Origin: Microbacteriaceae bacterium
GTDB lineage: Bacteria > Actinomycetota > Actinomycetes > Actinomycetales > Microbacteriaceae
NCBI GenBank assembly: GCA_947373155.1
Contig: CANBWO010000014.1
Coordinates: 1-32,678, forward strand
Length of the DNA: 32,678 nt
Direction of reading: 5' to 3'
The notes beneath the pieces are model-generated. The model worked only from the letters and a program-made list of their open reading frames with translations, did no database searches and was not told the DNA's origin. Positions 6,999-18,179 of the stretch are shown piece by piece. The translations under genes and the position numbers were made by a program. Position 1 is the stretch's first letter, and each line of letters opens with the position of its first letter.

Positions 6999-7522
6999 TG
7001 CCAGCTCGTTACCCCATCATGGCCATTTTGGTCACTGCGCTGGTTGCGTTTTTGATTCTGGCTGCATTCCGCGCTTGGCGTTCACGTGCCGGAGCGCAAG
7101 AGAATATTTTCTCGGCTCCCTTGGAATGGCTAGAACACCCATCGGGGTCGCAACAGTGGACTCGAATCAACTATGTTGCAACCACTGTAAAAGGCAACTC
7201 CCTGGATCGGATCACAGCGCACGGATTGGGCGCACGTGGCAACGGCCGTGTCACTATTTCAGCCGACGGAATCCTGATCGAGAGAAACGGCGAACGTTCG
7301 ATCGGCATCGCGGGGAAGCAGGTAACTGGTATTTCAAGGGCCTCAACCGCGATCGACCGTGCTGTGGAGACCGACGGACTGATTCAAATCGACTGGGTTC
7401 AAGACGGCTACGCCATGAGCACATTCTTACGCTCTTCGCGCACCGATGAGCGCAACCAAATCTTCCAATACCTAGAGAGCCTTTACGGCGCCGGCAACAA
7501 CCAGGAGACCAAGAATGACTAA
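6998..7522 (+). CDS. Conserved membrane-anchored protein of the pyr operon, probable PH-like fold
   Basis: The 174-residue protein has one N-terminal transmembrane segment (about residues 7-25), then a basic RAWRSR stretch, then a soluble, beta-rich domain of ~140 residues with no catalytic motif that I recognise. A small membrane protein at this exact place, between pyrC and carA, is a recurring actinobacterial feature (for example Rv1382 in Mycobacterium tuberculosis), and these are sometimes annotated as exported or PH-like proteins. It overlaps pyrC by 1 base and carA by 8 bases, so it is certainly co-translated with pyrimidine enzymes. The role is unknown; a membrane tether or a modulator of carbamoyl phosphate synthesis are only guesses. 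Confidence 0.85.
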   Translation: MPARYPIMAILVTALVAFLILAAFRAWRSRAGAQENIFSAPLEWLEHPSGSQQWTRINYVATTVKGNSLDRITAHGLGARGNGRVTISADGILIERNGERSIGIAGKQVTGISRASTAIDRAVETDGLIQIDWVQDGYAMSTFLRSSRTDERNQIFQYLESLYGAGNNQETKND

Positions 7523-8666
7523 CCAGGCAGTGCTAGTTCTAGAAGACGGTCGCGTCTTTACCGGCAAGCCATTCGGCAAGACCGGAACCACCCTTGGCGA
7601 GCTGGTTTTCGCTACCGGCATGACGGGCTACCAAGAAACTCTTACCGATCCCTCGTACGCAGGGCAGATTGTGGTGCAAACCGCGCCTCACATTGGTAAC
7701 ACGGGTGTAAATAGCCGCGATGAAGAGTCCAGCAAGATTTGGGTCGCCGGCTATGTAGTCCGCGATTCATCACGCATGGTCTCCAACTTCCGTGCGGAAA
7801 GCTCCCTCCCAGAGGAATTGAACAAGTACAGCATCGTTGGTATTAGCGGAATCGACACCCGTGCATTAACTCGCCACCTAAGAACCGCGGGCTCCATGCG
7901 GGCGGGCATTTTCAGCGGAGAGGCAGCACAGGCGAGCATCGATGAGCTACTGGCCACCGTCAAGGGTGCTGCCCAGATGAAGGGGCTGTCGCTTAGCGAT
8001 CAGGTAACCACCGATGCACCATATACCGCGGCGCATCAGGGTGAATACGTTGGCCGAGTGGCCATCATTGACCTGGGCATCAAGGCTTCCACTATCGAGC
8101 ACATGGCGGCCCGTGGACTTGAGGTCACGGTATTCCCAGCGAAAACCGATGCCAAGACTTTGCTAGAAAGCCACCCGGATGCCGTCTTCTTTAGTAACGG
8201 CCCAGGCGACCCAGAGGCCAGCGATGGCCAGGTGGCCGTGCTGCGTGAAATCCTCGGTCACAAGATTCCTTTTTTTGGAATCTGCTTTGGAAACCAGCTT
8301 TTGGGCCGAGCCTTGGGCTTCGAAACCTACAAACTCACTTTTGGTCACCGCGGTATCAATCAGCCTGTGCTAGACCGCAAAACAGGCAAAGTTGAAGTAA
8401 CAGCCCACAACCACGGATTTGCCGTGCGAGTTCCCGGGGGAGAAAACGGCGAAACCGTGGAGTCTCCTGCTGGTTTTGGCAAGGTGCGCGTCAGCCACGT
8501 AAGCCTGAACGACAACTGCGTCGAAGGCTTGGAATGCTTCGACATCCCTGCATTTAGCGTGCAGTACCACCCTGAGGCCGCTGCTGGCCCACACGACTCC
8601 AACTATCTGTTCGATCGCCTCGTAGAGGTAATCAAGGCCAACCAGAACCTAAAGGGAAGCAACTAA
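7515..8666 (+). CDS. carA: Carbamoyl-phosphate synthase, small (glutaminase) subunit
   Basis: Releases ammonia from glutamine and channels it to CarB for carbamoyl phosphate, the shared precursor of pyrimidines and arginine. The 383-residue protein has the N-terminal CarA domain ([29 protein letters not shown]) and a C-terminal class I glutamine amidotransferase. Its triad is Cys257 (in GICFGNQ), His352 and Glu354 (in YHPEA). It begins 8 bases inside the upstream membrane-protein gene, and its TAA overlaps the carB ATG by one base. Confidence 0.97.
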   Translation: MTNQAVLVLEDGRVFTGKPFGKTGTTLGELVFATGMTGYQETLTDPSYAGQIVVQTAPHIGNTGVNSRDEESSKIWVAGYVVRDSSRMVSNFRAESSLPEELNKYSIVGISGIDTRALTRHLRTAGSMRAGIFSGEAAQASIDELLATVKGAAQMKGLSLSDQVTTDAPYTAAHQGEYVGRVAIIDLGIKASTIEHMAARGLEVTVFPAKTDAKTLLESHPDAVFFSNGPGDPEASDGQVAVLREILGHKIPFFGICFGNQLLGRALGFETYKLTFGHRGINQPVLDRKTGKVEVTAHNHGFAVRVPGGENGETVESPAGFGKVRVSHVSLNDNCVEGLECFDIPAFSVQYHPEAAAGPHDSNYLFDRLVEVIKANQNLKGSN

Positions 8667-11600
8667 TGCCAAAGCGTCAAGACATTAAATCCGTTCTCGT
8701 TATCGGTTCTGGCCCTATCGTAATCGGTCAGGCCTGTGAGTTTGACTACTCCGGCACCCAGGCCTGTCGCGTTCTGCGCGAAGAGGGCATCCGTGTGATC
8801 TTGGTGAACAGCAACCCTGCCACCATCATGACCGACCCAGACTTCGCCGACGCCACCTACGTGGAGCCAATCACCCCTGAGGTAATCGAGACCATCATCG
8901 CCAAGGAGCGCCCAGATGCCTTGCTACCAACTCTTGGTGGCCAGACCGCACTAAATGCTGCCATGGCTCTGCACGAGCGCGGAATCCTAGAGAAGTACAA
9001 CGTGGAGCTGATTGGCGCCAAGGTTGACGCGATCAAAAAGGGTGAAGACCGCCAGATCTTTAAGCAGTTGGTGCTGGACGCCGGAGCCGACGTAGCTAAG
9101 TCGGTTATTTGTGGCACACTCGATGAGGCTCTTGCCGCAGTAATCGAACTGAAATACCCAGTGATGGTACAGCCCTCGTTCACCATGGGTGGCCTTGGTT
9201 CCGGATTTGCCTACGACGAAGAAGAACTTCGACGCATTGTTGGTTCGGGTCTTCAGGCCAGCCCCGTGACTCAGGTTTTACTTTCCGAATCCATTCTGGG
9301 TTGGAAAGAGTACGAGCTAGAACTGATGCGCGATAAAAATGACAACTGTGTTGTGGTTTGCTCGATTGAAAACGTGGACCCGGTTGGTGTTCATACCGGA
9401 GACTCGATCACTGTTGCGCCCGCGCTCACGCTGACCGACCGCGAGTATCAGAACCTGCGCGACATCAGTATCGACATCATCCGTGCCGTTGGAGTTGACA
9501 CCGGTGGTTGCAACATTCAGTTTGCCGTGAACCCGGTCGACGGCCGAGTGGTAGTTATCGAGATGAACCCTCGCGTTAGCCGTTCGTCGGCTTTGGCATC
9601 TAAGGCCACGGGATTCCCAATCGCCAAGATCGCGGCCAAACTGGCCGTTGGTTACACCCTCGATGAGATCCCTAACGACATCACCAAGGTGACACCTGCA
9701 TCGTTCGAGCCAAGTCTGGACTACATCGTAGTCAAGGTACCGCGTTTCGCCTTCGAGAAGTTCCCGGCTGCAAACCCAACGCTTACCACCACCATGAAGT
9801 CGGTGGGTGAGGCCATGGCAATCGGCCGAAACTACACCCAGGCACTTCAGAAAGCCCTGCGTTCTCTAGAGAAAAAGGGTTCCTCTTTCCACTGGGGCGA
9901 GCTTCCCGCTAGCAAGGCGGAGTTGCTTGAGGCTATCAAGACACCGACCGATGGGCGAATTGTTCAGGTGCAGCAGGCGCTGCGGGCCGGTGCAACCGCT
10001 CAAGAGGTATTCGATTCCACCAAGATCGACCCTTGGTTTATCGACCAGATGCTCTTGATCAACGAAGTGGCCGACGCCACAGCTGCCGCAGAGCACCTCT
10101 CAGTCGAGGTAATCAAGGAAGCCAAAGAACACGGCTTCAGCGACGCCCAGATTGCTCAACTACGTGGAATCTCTGAGGCAGAGGTTCGTGGCATTCGTCA
10201 CGCTAGTAACCTGCGCCCGGTATTCAAAACCGTTGACACCTGTGCGGGGGAGTTCCCGGCCCTAACCCCATACCACTACAGCACCTACGAGCAAGAAACC
10301 GAAGTGGTGCCGAGTGATCGTAAGAAGGTAGTGATTCTGGGTTCGGGTCCAAACCGTATCGGTCAGGGTGTGGAGTTCGACTACAGCTGTGTCCATGCAT
10401 CTTTCGCGCTGTCTGATGCCGGTTTCGAAACCATCATGATCAACTGCAACCCGGAGACCGTCTCCACCGACTACGACACCAGCGATCGCCTCTACTTTGA
10501 GCCACTAACGCTAGAGGACGTGCTCGAGGTAATTCACGCCGAGCAGCAGAGCGGCGAACTAGTTGGAGTGTTGGTCCAGCTTGGCGGACAAACCGCACTC
10601 GGTCTTGCTAACGGTCTGAAGGCTGCCGGTATTCCAATTTTGGGAACCACACCGGAGGCCATCGACCTAGCCGAAGACCGCAAGCTATTTAGCCGCATCC
10701 TAGAAGATGGCAACCTGTTGGCACCAGCCAACGGAACCGCTGTGAACCTTCCGGAAGCCGAGCAAATTGCCGGGCGAATCGGCTACCCAGTTTTGGTACG
10801 ACCATCATTCGTGCTCGGTGGTCGCGGTATGGAAATCATCTATGACCAAGACTCCATGGCCGATTATTTTGAGCGCACGGCAGAATACGGATTGATCGGA
10901 CCTGGTTATCCACTTTTGGTTGACCGCTTCCTAGATGACGCAATCGAAATTGACATCGATGCTTTGTACGACGGCGAAACCCTTTACGTGGGTGGCGTCA
11001 TGGAGCACATTGAGGCCGCCGGTATCCACTCCGGAGACTCTTCTTGCACCCTGCCACCGGTGACAATGAGCCAGGCTCAGATCAACCGTGTCAAGGATCA
11101 GACTCTGGCTATTGCCAAGGGTGTGGGCGTTCGCGGTCTGCTAAACGTTCAGTTTGCACTGGCCAACGATGTTCTCTACGTTCTAGAGGCGAACCCACGC
11201 GCCAGCCGCACGGTCCCATTCGTTTCCAAGGCTTTGGGTATCACATTGGCCAAGGCAGCGTCTCTGGTGATGGTCGGCAAAACCATCAAGGAGCTCATTG
11301 CCGAGGGCCACCTGCCCGAAAAGGACGGCACGTATGTTCCTTTCGACGCACCGATTTCGGTCAAGGAAGCGGTTCTTCCATTCAAGCGCTTTGCAACCAA
11401 GGATGGCCGCTTCGTGGACAGCCTGCTGAGCCCTGAAATGCGTTCCACCGGCGAGGTTATGGGCATCGATGTTTCTTTCCCGGCCGCCTTTGCCAAGAGC
11501 CAAGCAGCAGCTGGTTCGGCTTTGCCAACATCGGGTTCTGTGTTCATCTCGGTAGCCGACCGCGACAAGCCACACGTGGTGCTTCCGGTTCGTCGCCTTC

Positions 11601-11959
11601 AGCAACTTGGATACAAGATTTTGGCCACCGCTGGAACAGCCGCCATGCTGCACCGCCACGGCATCGAGGTTTCGGTTGTAAAGAAATACAGTGATGAATC
11701 TGTGGATGGACCTAACATCGTTGAGCTGATTACCGCGGGTGAGGTGGACGTTGTGGTTAACACTCCGAGCACCGGAACTGCCATCAAGGATGGATATGAG
11801 ATTCGTGCTGCCACCACAGCCGCCGACAAGGCGATCTTTACGACCATTGCTCAGTTGAGCGCCGCCATCGGGTCCTTTGAGACCGTGATTGCCGGACCGT
11901 TCAGCGTCAAGAGCTTGCAGGAGCACGCGATCGATCGAAAGGCAGCCCTTGCCAAGTAG
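8666..11959 (+). CDS. carB: Carbamoyl-phosphate synthase, large subunit
   Basis: Makes carbamoyl phosphate from bicarbonate, two ATP and the ammonia delivered by CarA. The 1097-residue chain shows the expected internal duplication: [20 protein letters not shown] at the N-terminus is echoed by [20 protein letters not shown] near residue 555. Each half carries an ATP-grasp domain ([32 protein letters not shown]). The last ~150 residues form the MGS-like regulatory domain (from about [12 protein letters not shown]). It is translationally coupled to carA, and pyrF starts inside its 3' end. Confidence 0.98.
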   Translation: MPKRQDIKSVLVIGSGPIVIGQACEFDYSGTQACRVLREEGIRVILVNSNPATIMTDPDFADATYVEPITPEVIETIIAKERPDALLPTLGGQTALNAAMALHERGILEKYNVELIGAKVDAIKKGEDRQIFKQLVLDAGADVAKSVICGTLDEALAAVIELKYPVMVQPSFTMGGLGSGFAYDEEELRRIVGSGLQASPVTQVLLSESILGWKEYELELMRDKNDNCVVVCSIENVDPVGVHTGDSITVAPALTLTDREYQNLRDISIDIIRAVGVDTGGCNIQFAVNPVDGRVVVIEMNPRVSRSSALASKATGFPIAKIAAKLAVGYTLDEIPNDITKVTPASFEPSLDYIVVKVPRFAFEKFPAANPTLTTTMKSVGEAMAIGRNYTQALQKALRSLEKKGSSFHWGELPASKAELLEAIKTPTDGRIVQVQQALRAGATAQEVFDSTKIDPWFIDQMLLINEVADATAAAEHLSVEVIKEAKEHGFSDAQIAQLRGISEAEVRGIRHASNLRPVFKTVDTCAGEFPALTPYHYSTYEQETEVVPSDRKKVVILGSGPNRIGQGVEFDYSCVHASFALSDAGFETIMINCNPETVSTDYDTSDRLYFEPLTLEDVLEVIHAEQQSGELVGVLVQLGGQTALGLANGLKAAGIPILGTTPEAIDLAEDRKLFSRILEDGNLLAPANGTAVNLPEAEQIAGRIGYPVLVRPSFVLGGRGMEIIYDQDSMADYFERTAEYGLIGPGYPLLVDRFLDDAIEIDIDALYDGETLYVGGVMEHIEAAGIHSGDSSCTLPPVTMSQAQINRVKDQTLAIAKGVGVRGLLNVQFALANDVLYVLEANPRASRTVPFVSKALGITLAKAASLVMVGKTIKELIAEGHLPEKDGTYVPFDAPISVKEAVLPFKRFATKDGRFVDSLLSPEMRSTGEVMGIDVSFPAAFAKSQAAAGSALPTSGSVFISVADRDKPHVVLPVRRLQQLGYKILATAGTAAMLHRHGIEVSVVKKYSDESVDGPNIVELITAGEVDVVVNTPSTGTAIKDGYEIRAATTAADKAIFTTIAQLSAAIGSFETVIAGPFSVKSLQEHAIDRKAALAK

Positions 11960-12809
11960 TTTCGGTATTCGCTTAGCCGACGCGTTCGTTGCCCATGGGC
12001 AACTTTGCGTAGGTGTCGACCCACACTCTGCGCTGTTAGAGGATTGGGGTCTCTCCGACGACGTTGCAGGGCTCGAGTCTTTTAGCAATACGGTCATCGA
12101 TGAGGCCTCGGGACGAGTTGGAATCATTAAGCCTCAGGTTTCCTTCTTTGAGCGCTTTGGTTCCAAAGGTTTCGCCGTCTTGGAGGCGGTTTGCGAGCAA
12201 GCAACCCAAGCCGGATTGCTTGTGATCATGGACATCAAGCGCGGTGATATCGGTAGCACCATGGATGGTTATTTCGAGGCCTGGTTGGGCCAGAGCGCGC
12301 CATTTATTTGCGACGCGGTAACTGTTTCTCCATACCTAGGATTCGACTCGTTGAAGCCATTTATGGCAGCTGCCACCGAGCGAGGCAAGGGTGTGTTTGT
12401 CTTGGCGGCCACCTCAAATCCGGAGGCTGCGGTTTTGCAGCAGGCTATGGTTACCGAGGAATCTTCAGTTGCGGCCAGTGTCTGGGCAGGCCTGGAATCA
12501 GTGAATAACATCACGGCTCTGCCGGGTCAGAGTATCGGCAACTTCGGCGCTGTTCTAGGGGCCACGCTCAACCTGAATCGTTTTGGGTTGGGGCAGGTCA
12601 CCACCACAGCACAACCGGTGGCTACACCTATTTTGGCACCGGGCTTCGGCGCTCAGGGCGCCAGGCTAGCTGATGCGGGCCGACTATTCGGCGTGGCCGC
12701 TCACCAAACAATTGCTTCGGTTTCTAGAAGCGTTTTGCAAGCTGGTGCACTTGGACTCGACACCGCCATCGACCAGGCCAAGCAAGAACTAGCCGAGGGT
12801 TTGGCGTAG
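11949..12809 (+). CDS. pyrF: Orotidine 5'-phosphate decarboxylase
   Basis: Final step to UMP. I choose the TTG at 11949 ([13 protein letters not shown], 286 residues): it lines up with the conserved N-terminus FGxRL-A and has GAAAGG (11937-11942) 6 bases upstream. The GTG at 11889 would add 20 residues in a frame that only shadows carB. The catalytic lysine motif D95-I-K97-R-G-D100-I-G identifies it, and the length and N-terminal VGVDPH fit the long type 2 PyrF subfamily of actinobacteria. It overlaps carB by 11 bases and closes the pyr operon. The gmk ATG follows one base after its stop, so transcription may continue. Confidence 0.93.
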   Translation: MPSSFGIRLADAFVAHGQLCVGVDPHSALLEDWGLSDDVAGLESFSNTVIDEASGRVGIIKPQVSFFERFGSKGFAVLEAVCEQATQAGLLVIMDIKRGDIGSTMDGYFEAWLGQSAPFICDAVTVSPYLGFDSLKPFMAAATERGKGVFVLAATSNPEAAVLQQAMVTEESSVAASVWAGLESVNNITALPGQSIGNFGAVLGATLNLNRFGLGQVTTTAQPVATPILAPGFGAQGARLADAGRLFGVAAHQTIASVSRSVLQAGALGLDTAIDQAKQELAEGLA

Positions 12810-12810
12810 C

Positions 12811-13368
12811 ATGAGCGGCATGAATCGGTTAACGGTTATCGCTGGGCCCACAGCAGTTGGCAAGGGCACCGTGATCCGCCGCATCCTGGAAACACACCCC
12901 GAAATAAAGCTCTCGGTATCTGCCACCACACGTCCACCCAGACCGGGCGAAGAAGATGGCGTTGCCTATCATTTTTTGTCCATGCAAGAGTTCGACTCGA
13001 AAATTGCGGCGGGTCAGATGCTGGAATACGCCGTAGTTCACGGTACAAACAAGTACGGAACGCTCCGTGAGCCAGTTGAAGCTGCCCTCGCCGCCGGACA
13101 AAAACTCATTTTGGAGATCGACATCCAGGGTGCTCGCCAGGTGAAACAGGCCATGCCCGAGGCAAACCTGATTTTTATTGCCCCGCCAAGTTGGGAAGAC
13201 CTGGTTAGCAGACTTTCTGGCCGTGGCACAGAAACGGCCGAGGAGCAGGCCCGGAGACTAGCGACCGCCCGGCAAGAACTGGAAGCACAAAGCGAGTTTG
13301 ATCATGTTGTTATCAACGATGAGGTGGCTGAATGTGCCCTTCAGGTCGTAAACTTGATTCAGGCGTAG
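12811..13368 (+). CDS. gmk: Guanylate kinase
   Basis: Phosphorylates GMP to GDP in the cytosol. The 185-residue protein has the P-loop GPTAVGKG (residues 12-19), the GMP-binding [21 protein letters not shown] region, and [13 protein letters not shown]. An alternative ATG at 12820 would remove only three residues. In many actinobacteria the nucleoid protein gene mihF precedes gmk, but here only one base separates pyrF and gmk and Gmk has no N-terminal extension, so mIHF is not encoded at this site. Confidence 0.96.
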   Translation: MSGMNRLTVIAGPTAVGKGTVIRRILETHPEIKLSVSATTRPPRPGEEDGVAYHFLSMQEFDSKIAAGQMLEYAVVHGTNKYGTLREPVEAALAAGQKLILEIDIQGARQVKQAMPEANLIFIAPPSWEDLVSRLSGRGTETAEEQARRLATARQELEAQSEFDHVVINDEVAECALQVVNLIQA

Positions 13369-13420
13369 TGGCAAACGGTATTTGCCCACCAAAAACTTTT
13401 TACCAATCGAAAGTAGAACC

Positions 13421-13678
13421 ATGTCAGAAAAGCTTCAGGGCATCGTAAGCCCGTCGATCGACAACCTTCTTAGCAAGACCAACAGCAAGTACGAATTGGT
13501 TATCTTCGCTTCGAAGCGCGCTCGTCAGATCAATGACTACTACTCGGCACTTCACGAGGGAAGCCTTTTCAACAACGTAGGTCCGCTAGTTGAGACCACC
13601 ATCGATGAGAAGCCTCTGACCATTGCCATGCACGAAATCGACGAAGACAAGCTAGTAATCACTCGCGAAGCCGAGTAG
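13421..13678 (+). CDS. rpoZ: DNA-directed RNA polymerase omega subunit
   Basis: Omega helps assemble and stabilise RNA polymerase. Starting at ATG 13421 ([17 protein letters not shown]) gives 85 residues, with GAAAG at 13409-13413 as ribosome-binding site. A TTG at 13382 in the same frame would add 13 unconserved residues and was rejected. The conserved core is P-S-I-D-x-[17 protein letters not shown], followed by an acidic C-terminal part. The gmk-rpoZ-coaBC order is standard for the phylum. Confidence 0.95.
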   Translation: MSEKLQGIVSPSIDNLLSKTNSKYELVIFASKRARQINDYYSALHEGSLFNNVGPLVETTIDEKPLTIAMHEIDEDKLVITREAE

Positions 13679-13710
13679 TTTTAGCCCCCAAGGATTTAAG
13701 GAATACCACC

Positions 13711-14967
13711 GTGATGCGAGTCCTACTCGGAATCACCGGTGGTATTGCTGCATATAAGGCCACGGGCATAATCCGAGGATTCACAGAAGCCGGGCACTCG
13801 GTTAAAGTGATTCCCACCGCCAACGCACTGCGATTTATAGGTTCGACAACGTTGGAGGCCCTGAGCCACAACACCGTGGACTCTGATCTTTACACCGATG
13901 TCGAATCCGTAAAACATGTGGCGCTTGGCCAAGAAGCCGACCTTGTTGTTGTGGCTCCAGCTAGCGCAGCGTTCCTGGCCCGTTATGCCGCTGGCCTGGC
14001 AGACGACCTTCTGCTCAACGCGCTTTTGGTAACCACGACGCCAGTTTTGGTGGTTCCAGCTATGCACACCGAGATGTGGCAAAACGCAGCTACCGTTGCC
14101 AACGTAGCCACCCTGAGAGCTCGGGGAATCACGATACTAGACCCCGACTCTGGGCGACTCACCGGCACCGACACAGGCCCCGGTCGACTTCCCGAACCCG
14201 AGGCAATCGTTGCTATTGGTCTAGCGCTGGCGAGTCAATCCACTCAGGGGGAGTTTTCTGCAACTTCTGCAACAGCCCTAGCCGGAAAGCATTTTGTGGT
14301 CACCGCTGGCGGCACCCAAGAGGCTATCGACCCGGTTCGTTACATCGGAAACCACTCGAGTGGCAAACAGGGTGTAGCTATTGCTCACGCGGCGACTGCA
14401 GCCGGTGCGCGAGTCACTCTCATCGGTGCGAACCTGCAGGTTTCAACCAGCGGCATTGCCCAGGTTGTTTCTGTAAACACCGCTGCTGAACTCGAACGCG
14501 AAGTCAACGCCATTTTGGCGTCCGCAGACGTTTTAGTTATGGCGGCAGCCGTTGCCGACTACAGGGTTGAGAATCCGCTGCAAGAAAAGATCAAGCGCAG
14601 TTCCGCAGGAGAGCACCTGGAACTCAAGTTGGTAGCAAATCCGGATATCCTCGCCAACGCTGTGGAGCGGGTTAATTCCGAGAACCTAGGCAGCACCATC
14701 GTTGGATTTGCAGCGGAAACTGCCGGTTCCATGGAACGTTTGGCCACGCTGGCAACTGTAAAACTCGCCGCAAAGGGTTGCCAAATGATTGTCGCTAACG
14801 ATGTTTCGCTTGGTCGGGTTTTCGGTTCAGATAGGAACACGGTTTACCTATTGAGCGCCAACGGCAACTCCGCGCATGCGCAGGGTAGTAAGCAAGAGGT
14901 AGCGATTGCGGTTGTGAGCTTTATCGCGGGTCAAATGTCGGCAGCTGCCGATATACTTGACCGATAA
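13711..14967 (+). CDS. coaBC: Bifunctional phosphopantothenoylcysteine decarboxylase / phosphopantothenate-cysteine ligase
   Basis: Carries out two consecutive coenzyme A steps. Residues ~1-185 are the FMN-dependent CoaC domain: [13 protein letters not shown], His69 in ESVKHVALG, and PAMHTEMW (116-123), where His replaces the Asn of the E. coli PAMN motif. Residues ~190-418 are the CoaB ligase: [20 protein letters not shown] and SSGKQG, then VAAAVADYR-type and KIKRS segments. GTG at 13711 lies 8 bases after AAGGA (13698-13702); ATG at 13714 is an equally possible start one codon later. The stop overlaps the metK ATG by one base. Confidence 0.96.
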   Translation: MMRVLLGITGGIAAYKATGIIRGFTEAGHSVKVIPTANALRFIGSTTLEALSHNTVDSDLYTDVESVKHVALGQEADLVVVAPASAAFLARYAAGLADDLLLNALLVTTTPVLVVPAMHTEMWQNAATVANVATLRARGITILDPDSGRLTGTDTGPGRLPEPEAIVAIGLALASQSTQGEFSATSATALAGKHFVVTAGGTQEAIDPVRYIGNHSSGKQGVAIAHAATAAGARVTLIGANLQVSTSGIAQVVSVNTAAELEREVNAILASADVLVMAAAVADYRVENPLQEKIKRSSAGEHLELKLVANPDILANAVERVNSENLGSTIVGFAAETAGSMERLATLATVKLAAKGCQMIVANDVSLGRVFGSDRNTVYLLSANGNSAHAQGSKQEVAIAVVSFIAGQMSAAADILDR

Positions 14968-16154
14968 TGACAAATCTGCGCTTCTTTACATCCGAGTCCG
15001 TCACCGAGGGACACCCAGACAAGATCTGTGACCAGATCTCGGACACCATCCTCGACGCAATGCTGGAACAAGACCCACACTCACGAGTTGCGGTCGAAAC
15101 CATGGTTACCACCGGTTTGGTACACATTGCTGGTGAAGTCACAACCGAGGGCTACGTAGAGATACCTCAGCTGGTTCGCCAGAAGATTAGAGACATTGGT
15201 TACACCTCCAGCCAAATTGGCTTCGACGGCTCCTCTTGCGGTGTATCCGTAAGCATCGGGCAACAGTCACCAGACATTGCCCAGGGTGTTGATTCTGGCT
15301 TCGAAACGCGTGAATCCGGATCATCAGACCGTCTAGATCAGCAGGGCGCTGGAGACCAGGGCCTTATGTTTGGCTACGCCACAAACGAGTCCCCCACTCT
15401 TATGCCAGTGGCCATCCATACCGCACACAGACTTGCAGAGCAGCTTTCGCAGGTACGCAAATCTCAGGTGGTAGATTTCCTTCGCCCGGATGGAAAGACT
15501 CAGGTCACCATCGGTTACGAGGGCAATGTTGCCAAGAGCATTTCAGCGGTTGTGCTCTCTACCCAGCACAACCCAGGTATCACACTGGAAGACCTGCGCG
15601 CACAAATGAAGAGCACGGTGATTGACCCAATTCTGGAACAAACCGGGCTAGACCTATCAGACACCAAATACTTCATCAATCCAACCGGTGTTTTCGAAAT
15701 CGGTGGGCCTATGGGCGACGCCGGACTAACCGGTAGAAAAATCATTGTCGACACCTACGGTGGGGCGAGTCGCCACGGCGGTGGAGCCTTCAGCGGAAAA
15801 GACCCTAGCAAAGTAGACCGTTCGGCAGCCTACGCAATGCGTTGGGTTGCCAAGAATGTTGTAGCTGCTGGCCTAGCGGATCGCGCAGAGGTTCAGGTGG
15901 CCTACGCCATTGGAGTGGCCAAACCGGTTGCGGTTTATGTAGAGACTTTCGGCACGGCCAAGGTTCCACAGGCTGCAATCGAATCAGCAATCGCCAAGGT
16001 ATTCGACCTACGGCCAAGAGCAATAATCGAGGAACTCGACCTACTGCGCCCGATCTACGCCCAAACCGCGGCATATGGACACTTTGGACGCGAGTTGCCA
16101 GATTTCACCTGGGAACGCACCGACCGAGTGGCTGCCCTACAGGCAGCGCTCTAA
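14967..16154 (+). CDS. metK: S-adenosylmethionine synthetase
   Basis: Makes SAM from methionine and ATP, the methyl donor used for example by RsmB encoded downstream. The 395-residue length is normal. Motifs are [20 protein letters not shown] at the N-terminus, [12 protein letters not shown] in the middle and [19 protein letters not shown] in the C-terminal half, covering the ATP-, metal- and phosphate-binding loops. The ATG overlaps the coaBC TAA by one base. priA begins 14 bases downstream. Confidence 0.98.
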   Translation: MTNLRFFTSESVTEGHPDKICDQISDTILDAMLEQDPHSRVAVETMVTTGLVHIAGEVTTEGYVEIPQLVRQKIRDIGYTSSQIGFDGSSCGVSVSIGQQSPDIAQGVDSGFETRESGSSDRLDQQGAGDQGLMFGYATNESPTLMPVAIHTAHRLAEQLSQVRKSQVVDFLRPDGKTQVTIGYEGNVAKSISAVVLSTQHNPGITLEDLRAQMKSTVIDPILEQTGLDLSDTKYFINPTGVFEIGGPMGDAGLTGRKIIVDTYGGASRHGGGAFSGKDPSKVDRSAAYAMRWVAKNVVAAGLADRAEVQVAYAIGVAKPVAVYVETFGTAKVPQAAIESAIAKVFDLRPRAIIEELDLLRPIYAQTAAYGHFGRELPDFTWERTDRVAALQAAL

Positions 16155-16168
16155 AGCGCATTCACCGC

Positions 16169-18157
16169 ATGTCCGCCTCAAGTTTCGCCAGGGTGGCAAT
16201 AGAGTCTCCTCTGCCGCAGCTTGACCGGCTATTCGATTACTCGATTCCGCCTGAACTCCAAGACTTGTGCCAAATTGGCGTTCGTGTCCAGGTTCCATTT
16301 GGTCGCGGCGGAGCAGTCCACGAGGGCTACATAGTTGACTTCGCAAACTCCACTGAGTTCACTGCCAGCCCTATAGAGGCAGTTACCTCATCTGTTCCGG
16401 TGTTACCAACTTCGCTTTACCGATTACTTAGGGTGATAGCCGACAGACAAGCGGGAACTGTATCCGATCTATTCAAACTCGCCGTGCCCAAACGCTCGGT
16501 ACGTGTCGAAAAAAGCTGGGTTGAGGCACAAAAAACTCCAGCGGTTGCAAAGTTCCCACAATTGGCACTCAACTTCGCAGGTAAGCCAGAATCCTACGAT
16601 GGGCGACTAACTCTATTGGCCGAGCCAAGATTCGTTTCAACGGCCTTCATAGGCGAAACGGTTGCCCAAAATCAGAATCTCGGGCTCCAAGCGTGGATAG
16701 CGCATTTTGTCTCTGCGGCACTAGAAAACCTTGCCCAGGGAAAGTCCACCATCGTGGTGGTTCCGGATTTCCGGGATCAAGCGCGCCTCCGAAGCGCTTT
16801 CGAGCAACTAGAACTGTCCAGCTACCTTGCAAACTTCGACACCACTCAAACACCGTCGGCGAGGTACACGGCCTTTTTGCGCTGCCTGGAGGCAAACCCT
16901 TGCATTGTGATTGGTTCTCGCGCCGCCGGTTTCGCACCGGTAACCAACCTCGGATCAATAGTGATTTGGGATGATTCGGATCAAAGCTTGAACGAACCCA
17001 CTTCGCCATACATTCATGCTCGCGAGGTTGCTCTTCTTAGACAACAGCAAACAGGTTGCAATCTTCTGCTCGCGGGTCATAGCCGAAGTGCCGAATGCCA
17101 GCGACTTGTGGAAATCGGTTACCTATCCGACGTCACTGCCAATTTCTCACCTCCAAAAATCGCCGTGACCGATCCTGGGCTAAGAGTCGATAGCACTTCC
17201 TATCAGGCGGCACGCAAGGCCTTTGAAGCCGGGGGAGCGGTATTGGTTCAAGTAGCCAATACCGGACACAGCACTGGAACCTACTGCGCAGCCTGTGGCG
17301 AAAGATCTCAGTGCAGCAGCTGCCACGGTCCACTTTTCATCGACACCAACAGCACACCCAGATGCAGGTGGTGTAGCGCAATAAACCTGAACGCTAAGTG
17401 TGTAGCCTGCGGGCAAACCAAAATCAGACAGGGCCTAGCAGGCAGCACCAGAACCGCTGCGGAACTGGGCAAGAGTTTTCCCGGGGTGACTGTGACCGAG
17501 GCCACGTTCGACAAGCGAATCCAGAATCTCAAGCCTGGAAAACGCCTTGTGGTAGCAACTCCGGGAGCCGAACCCGTCATCGATGGCGGTTACGCCGCTG
17601 TCATCCTCCTCGACGGACAAAAACTACTTGCCAAAGATACGCTGCGTGCCACCGAGCAGGCGGTAAACCTTTGGAGCAACGCGGTGAGCTTACTAGCTCC
17701 CGGTGGCGTTGCTGTAGGCGTCGGCCTGGCGACACCTATCGGCCAGAAGTTCGCTCTATGGGATCAAAAATCACTGGCAGCCCAAGAGTTGGCTAATCGC
17801 CGCGAGCTCGGATTTCCGCCACATTTTAGAATGGCCTCGGTTACAGGTCCTAGGGCACTGGTAGATCAAATGGTCGCCGGACTTGACCCGAAATCATTTG
17901 CTGGCAAGGAGGCTGGTTTCCAGATCCTTGGCCCACTGGCTAACGAAGTACAGCCCGGAGCGAGCAATACTGCGCCGGTTCCCGAGCCCCTATGGCGCTA
18001 CCTAATACGTTTTGACTACTCGCTAGGCGAGAGCCTTGCCACCGAACTCAAAGCCAGAAGCCTTCTGATCAATGCGGGCAACAAGTCCATCAATGCTAAA
18101 TCCGGTCGCATCAGCCGCGCGGTTCGGGTAAAGATGGACGATTCAGAAGTAATCTAG
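16169..18157 (+). CDS. priA: Primosomal protein N' (PriA-like), helicase motifs lost
   Basis: PriA recognises stalled forks and recruits the replisome. From ATG 16169 the protein is 662 residues; the longer in-frame reading from 15842 only shadows metK. The N-terminal 3'-DNA-binding domain (VAIESPLPQLDRLFDYSIP) and the C-terminal RRELGFPPHFRMASV segment are typical. All four zinc pairs remain: C373/C376, C382/C385, C399/C402, C411/C414. The Walker A GSGKT motif is absent and the DEAH position reads DDSD (268-271). This matches actinobacterial PriA proteins, which are annotated as probably inactive helicases. It probably acts as a structural restart factor. Confidence 0.93.
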   Translation: MSASSFARVAIESPLPQLDRLFDYSIPPELQDLCQIGVRVQVPFGRGGAVHEGYIVDFANSTEFTASPIEAVTSSVPVLPTSLYRLLRVIADRQAGTVSDLFKLAVPKRSVRVEKSWVEAQKTPAVAKFPQLALNFAGKPESYDGRLTLLAEPRFVSTAFIGETVAQNQNLGLQAWIAHFVSAALENLAQGKSTIVVVPDFRDQARLRSAFEQLELSSYLANFDTTQTPSARYTAFLRCLEANPCIVIGSRAAGFAPVTNLGSIVIWDDSDQSLNEPTSPYIHAREVALLRQQQTGCNLLLAGHSRSAECQRLVEIGYLSDVTANFSPPKIAVTDPGLRVDSTSYQAARKAFEAGGAVLVQVANTGHSTGTYCAACGERSQCSSCHGPLFIDTNSTPRCRWCSAINLNAKCVACGQTKIRQGLAGSTRTAAELGKSFPGVTVTEATFDKRIQNLKPGKRLVVATPGAEPVIDGGYAAVILLDGQKLLAKDTLRATEQAVNLWSNAVSLLAPGGVAVGVGLATPIGQKFALWDQKSLAAQELANRRELGFPPHFRMASVTGPRALVDQMVAGLDPKSFAGKEAGFQILGPLANEVQPGASNTAPVPEPLWRYLIRFDYSLGESLATELKARSLLINAGNKSINAKSGRISRAVRVKMDDSEVI

Positions 18158-18179
18158 AGCCGGAAAGGCACTACCAAGC

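Noticed and set aside
11183-12127. Minus-strand open frame of 314 codons across the 3' end of carB and into pyrF
   Set aside because: It lies opposite well-conserved coding sequence of two certain genes, has no recognisable domain, and is the kind of long antisense frame that codon bias produces.
14076-14489. Plus-strand frame of 137 codons inside coaBC
   Set aside because: Cys/Arg/His-rich shadow reading of the coaBC linker and CoaB start; no family resemblance.
15842-16168. N-terminal extension of priA by 109 codons
   Set aside because: The extension is an out-of-frame shadow of metK. The conserved PriA N-terminus begins just after ATG 16169, beyond the metK stop.
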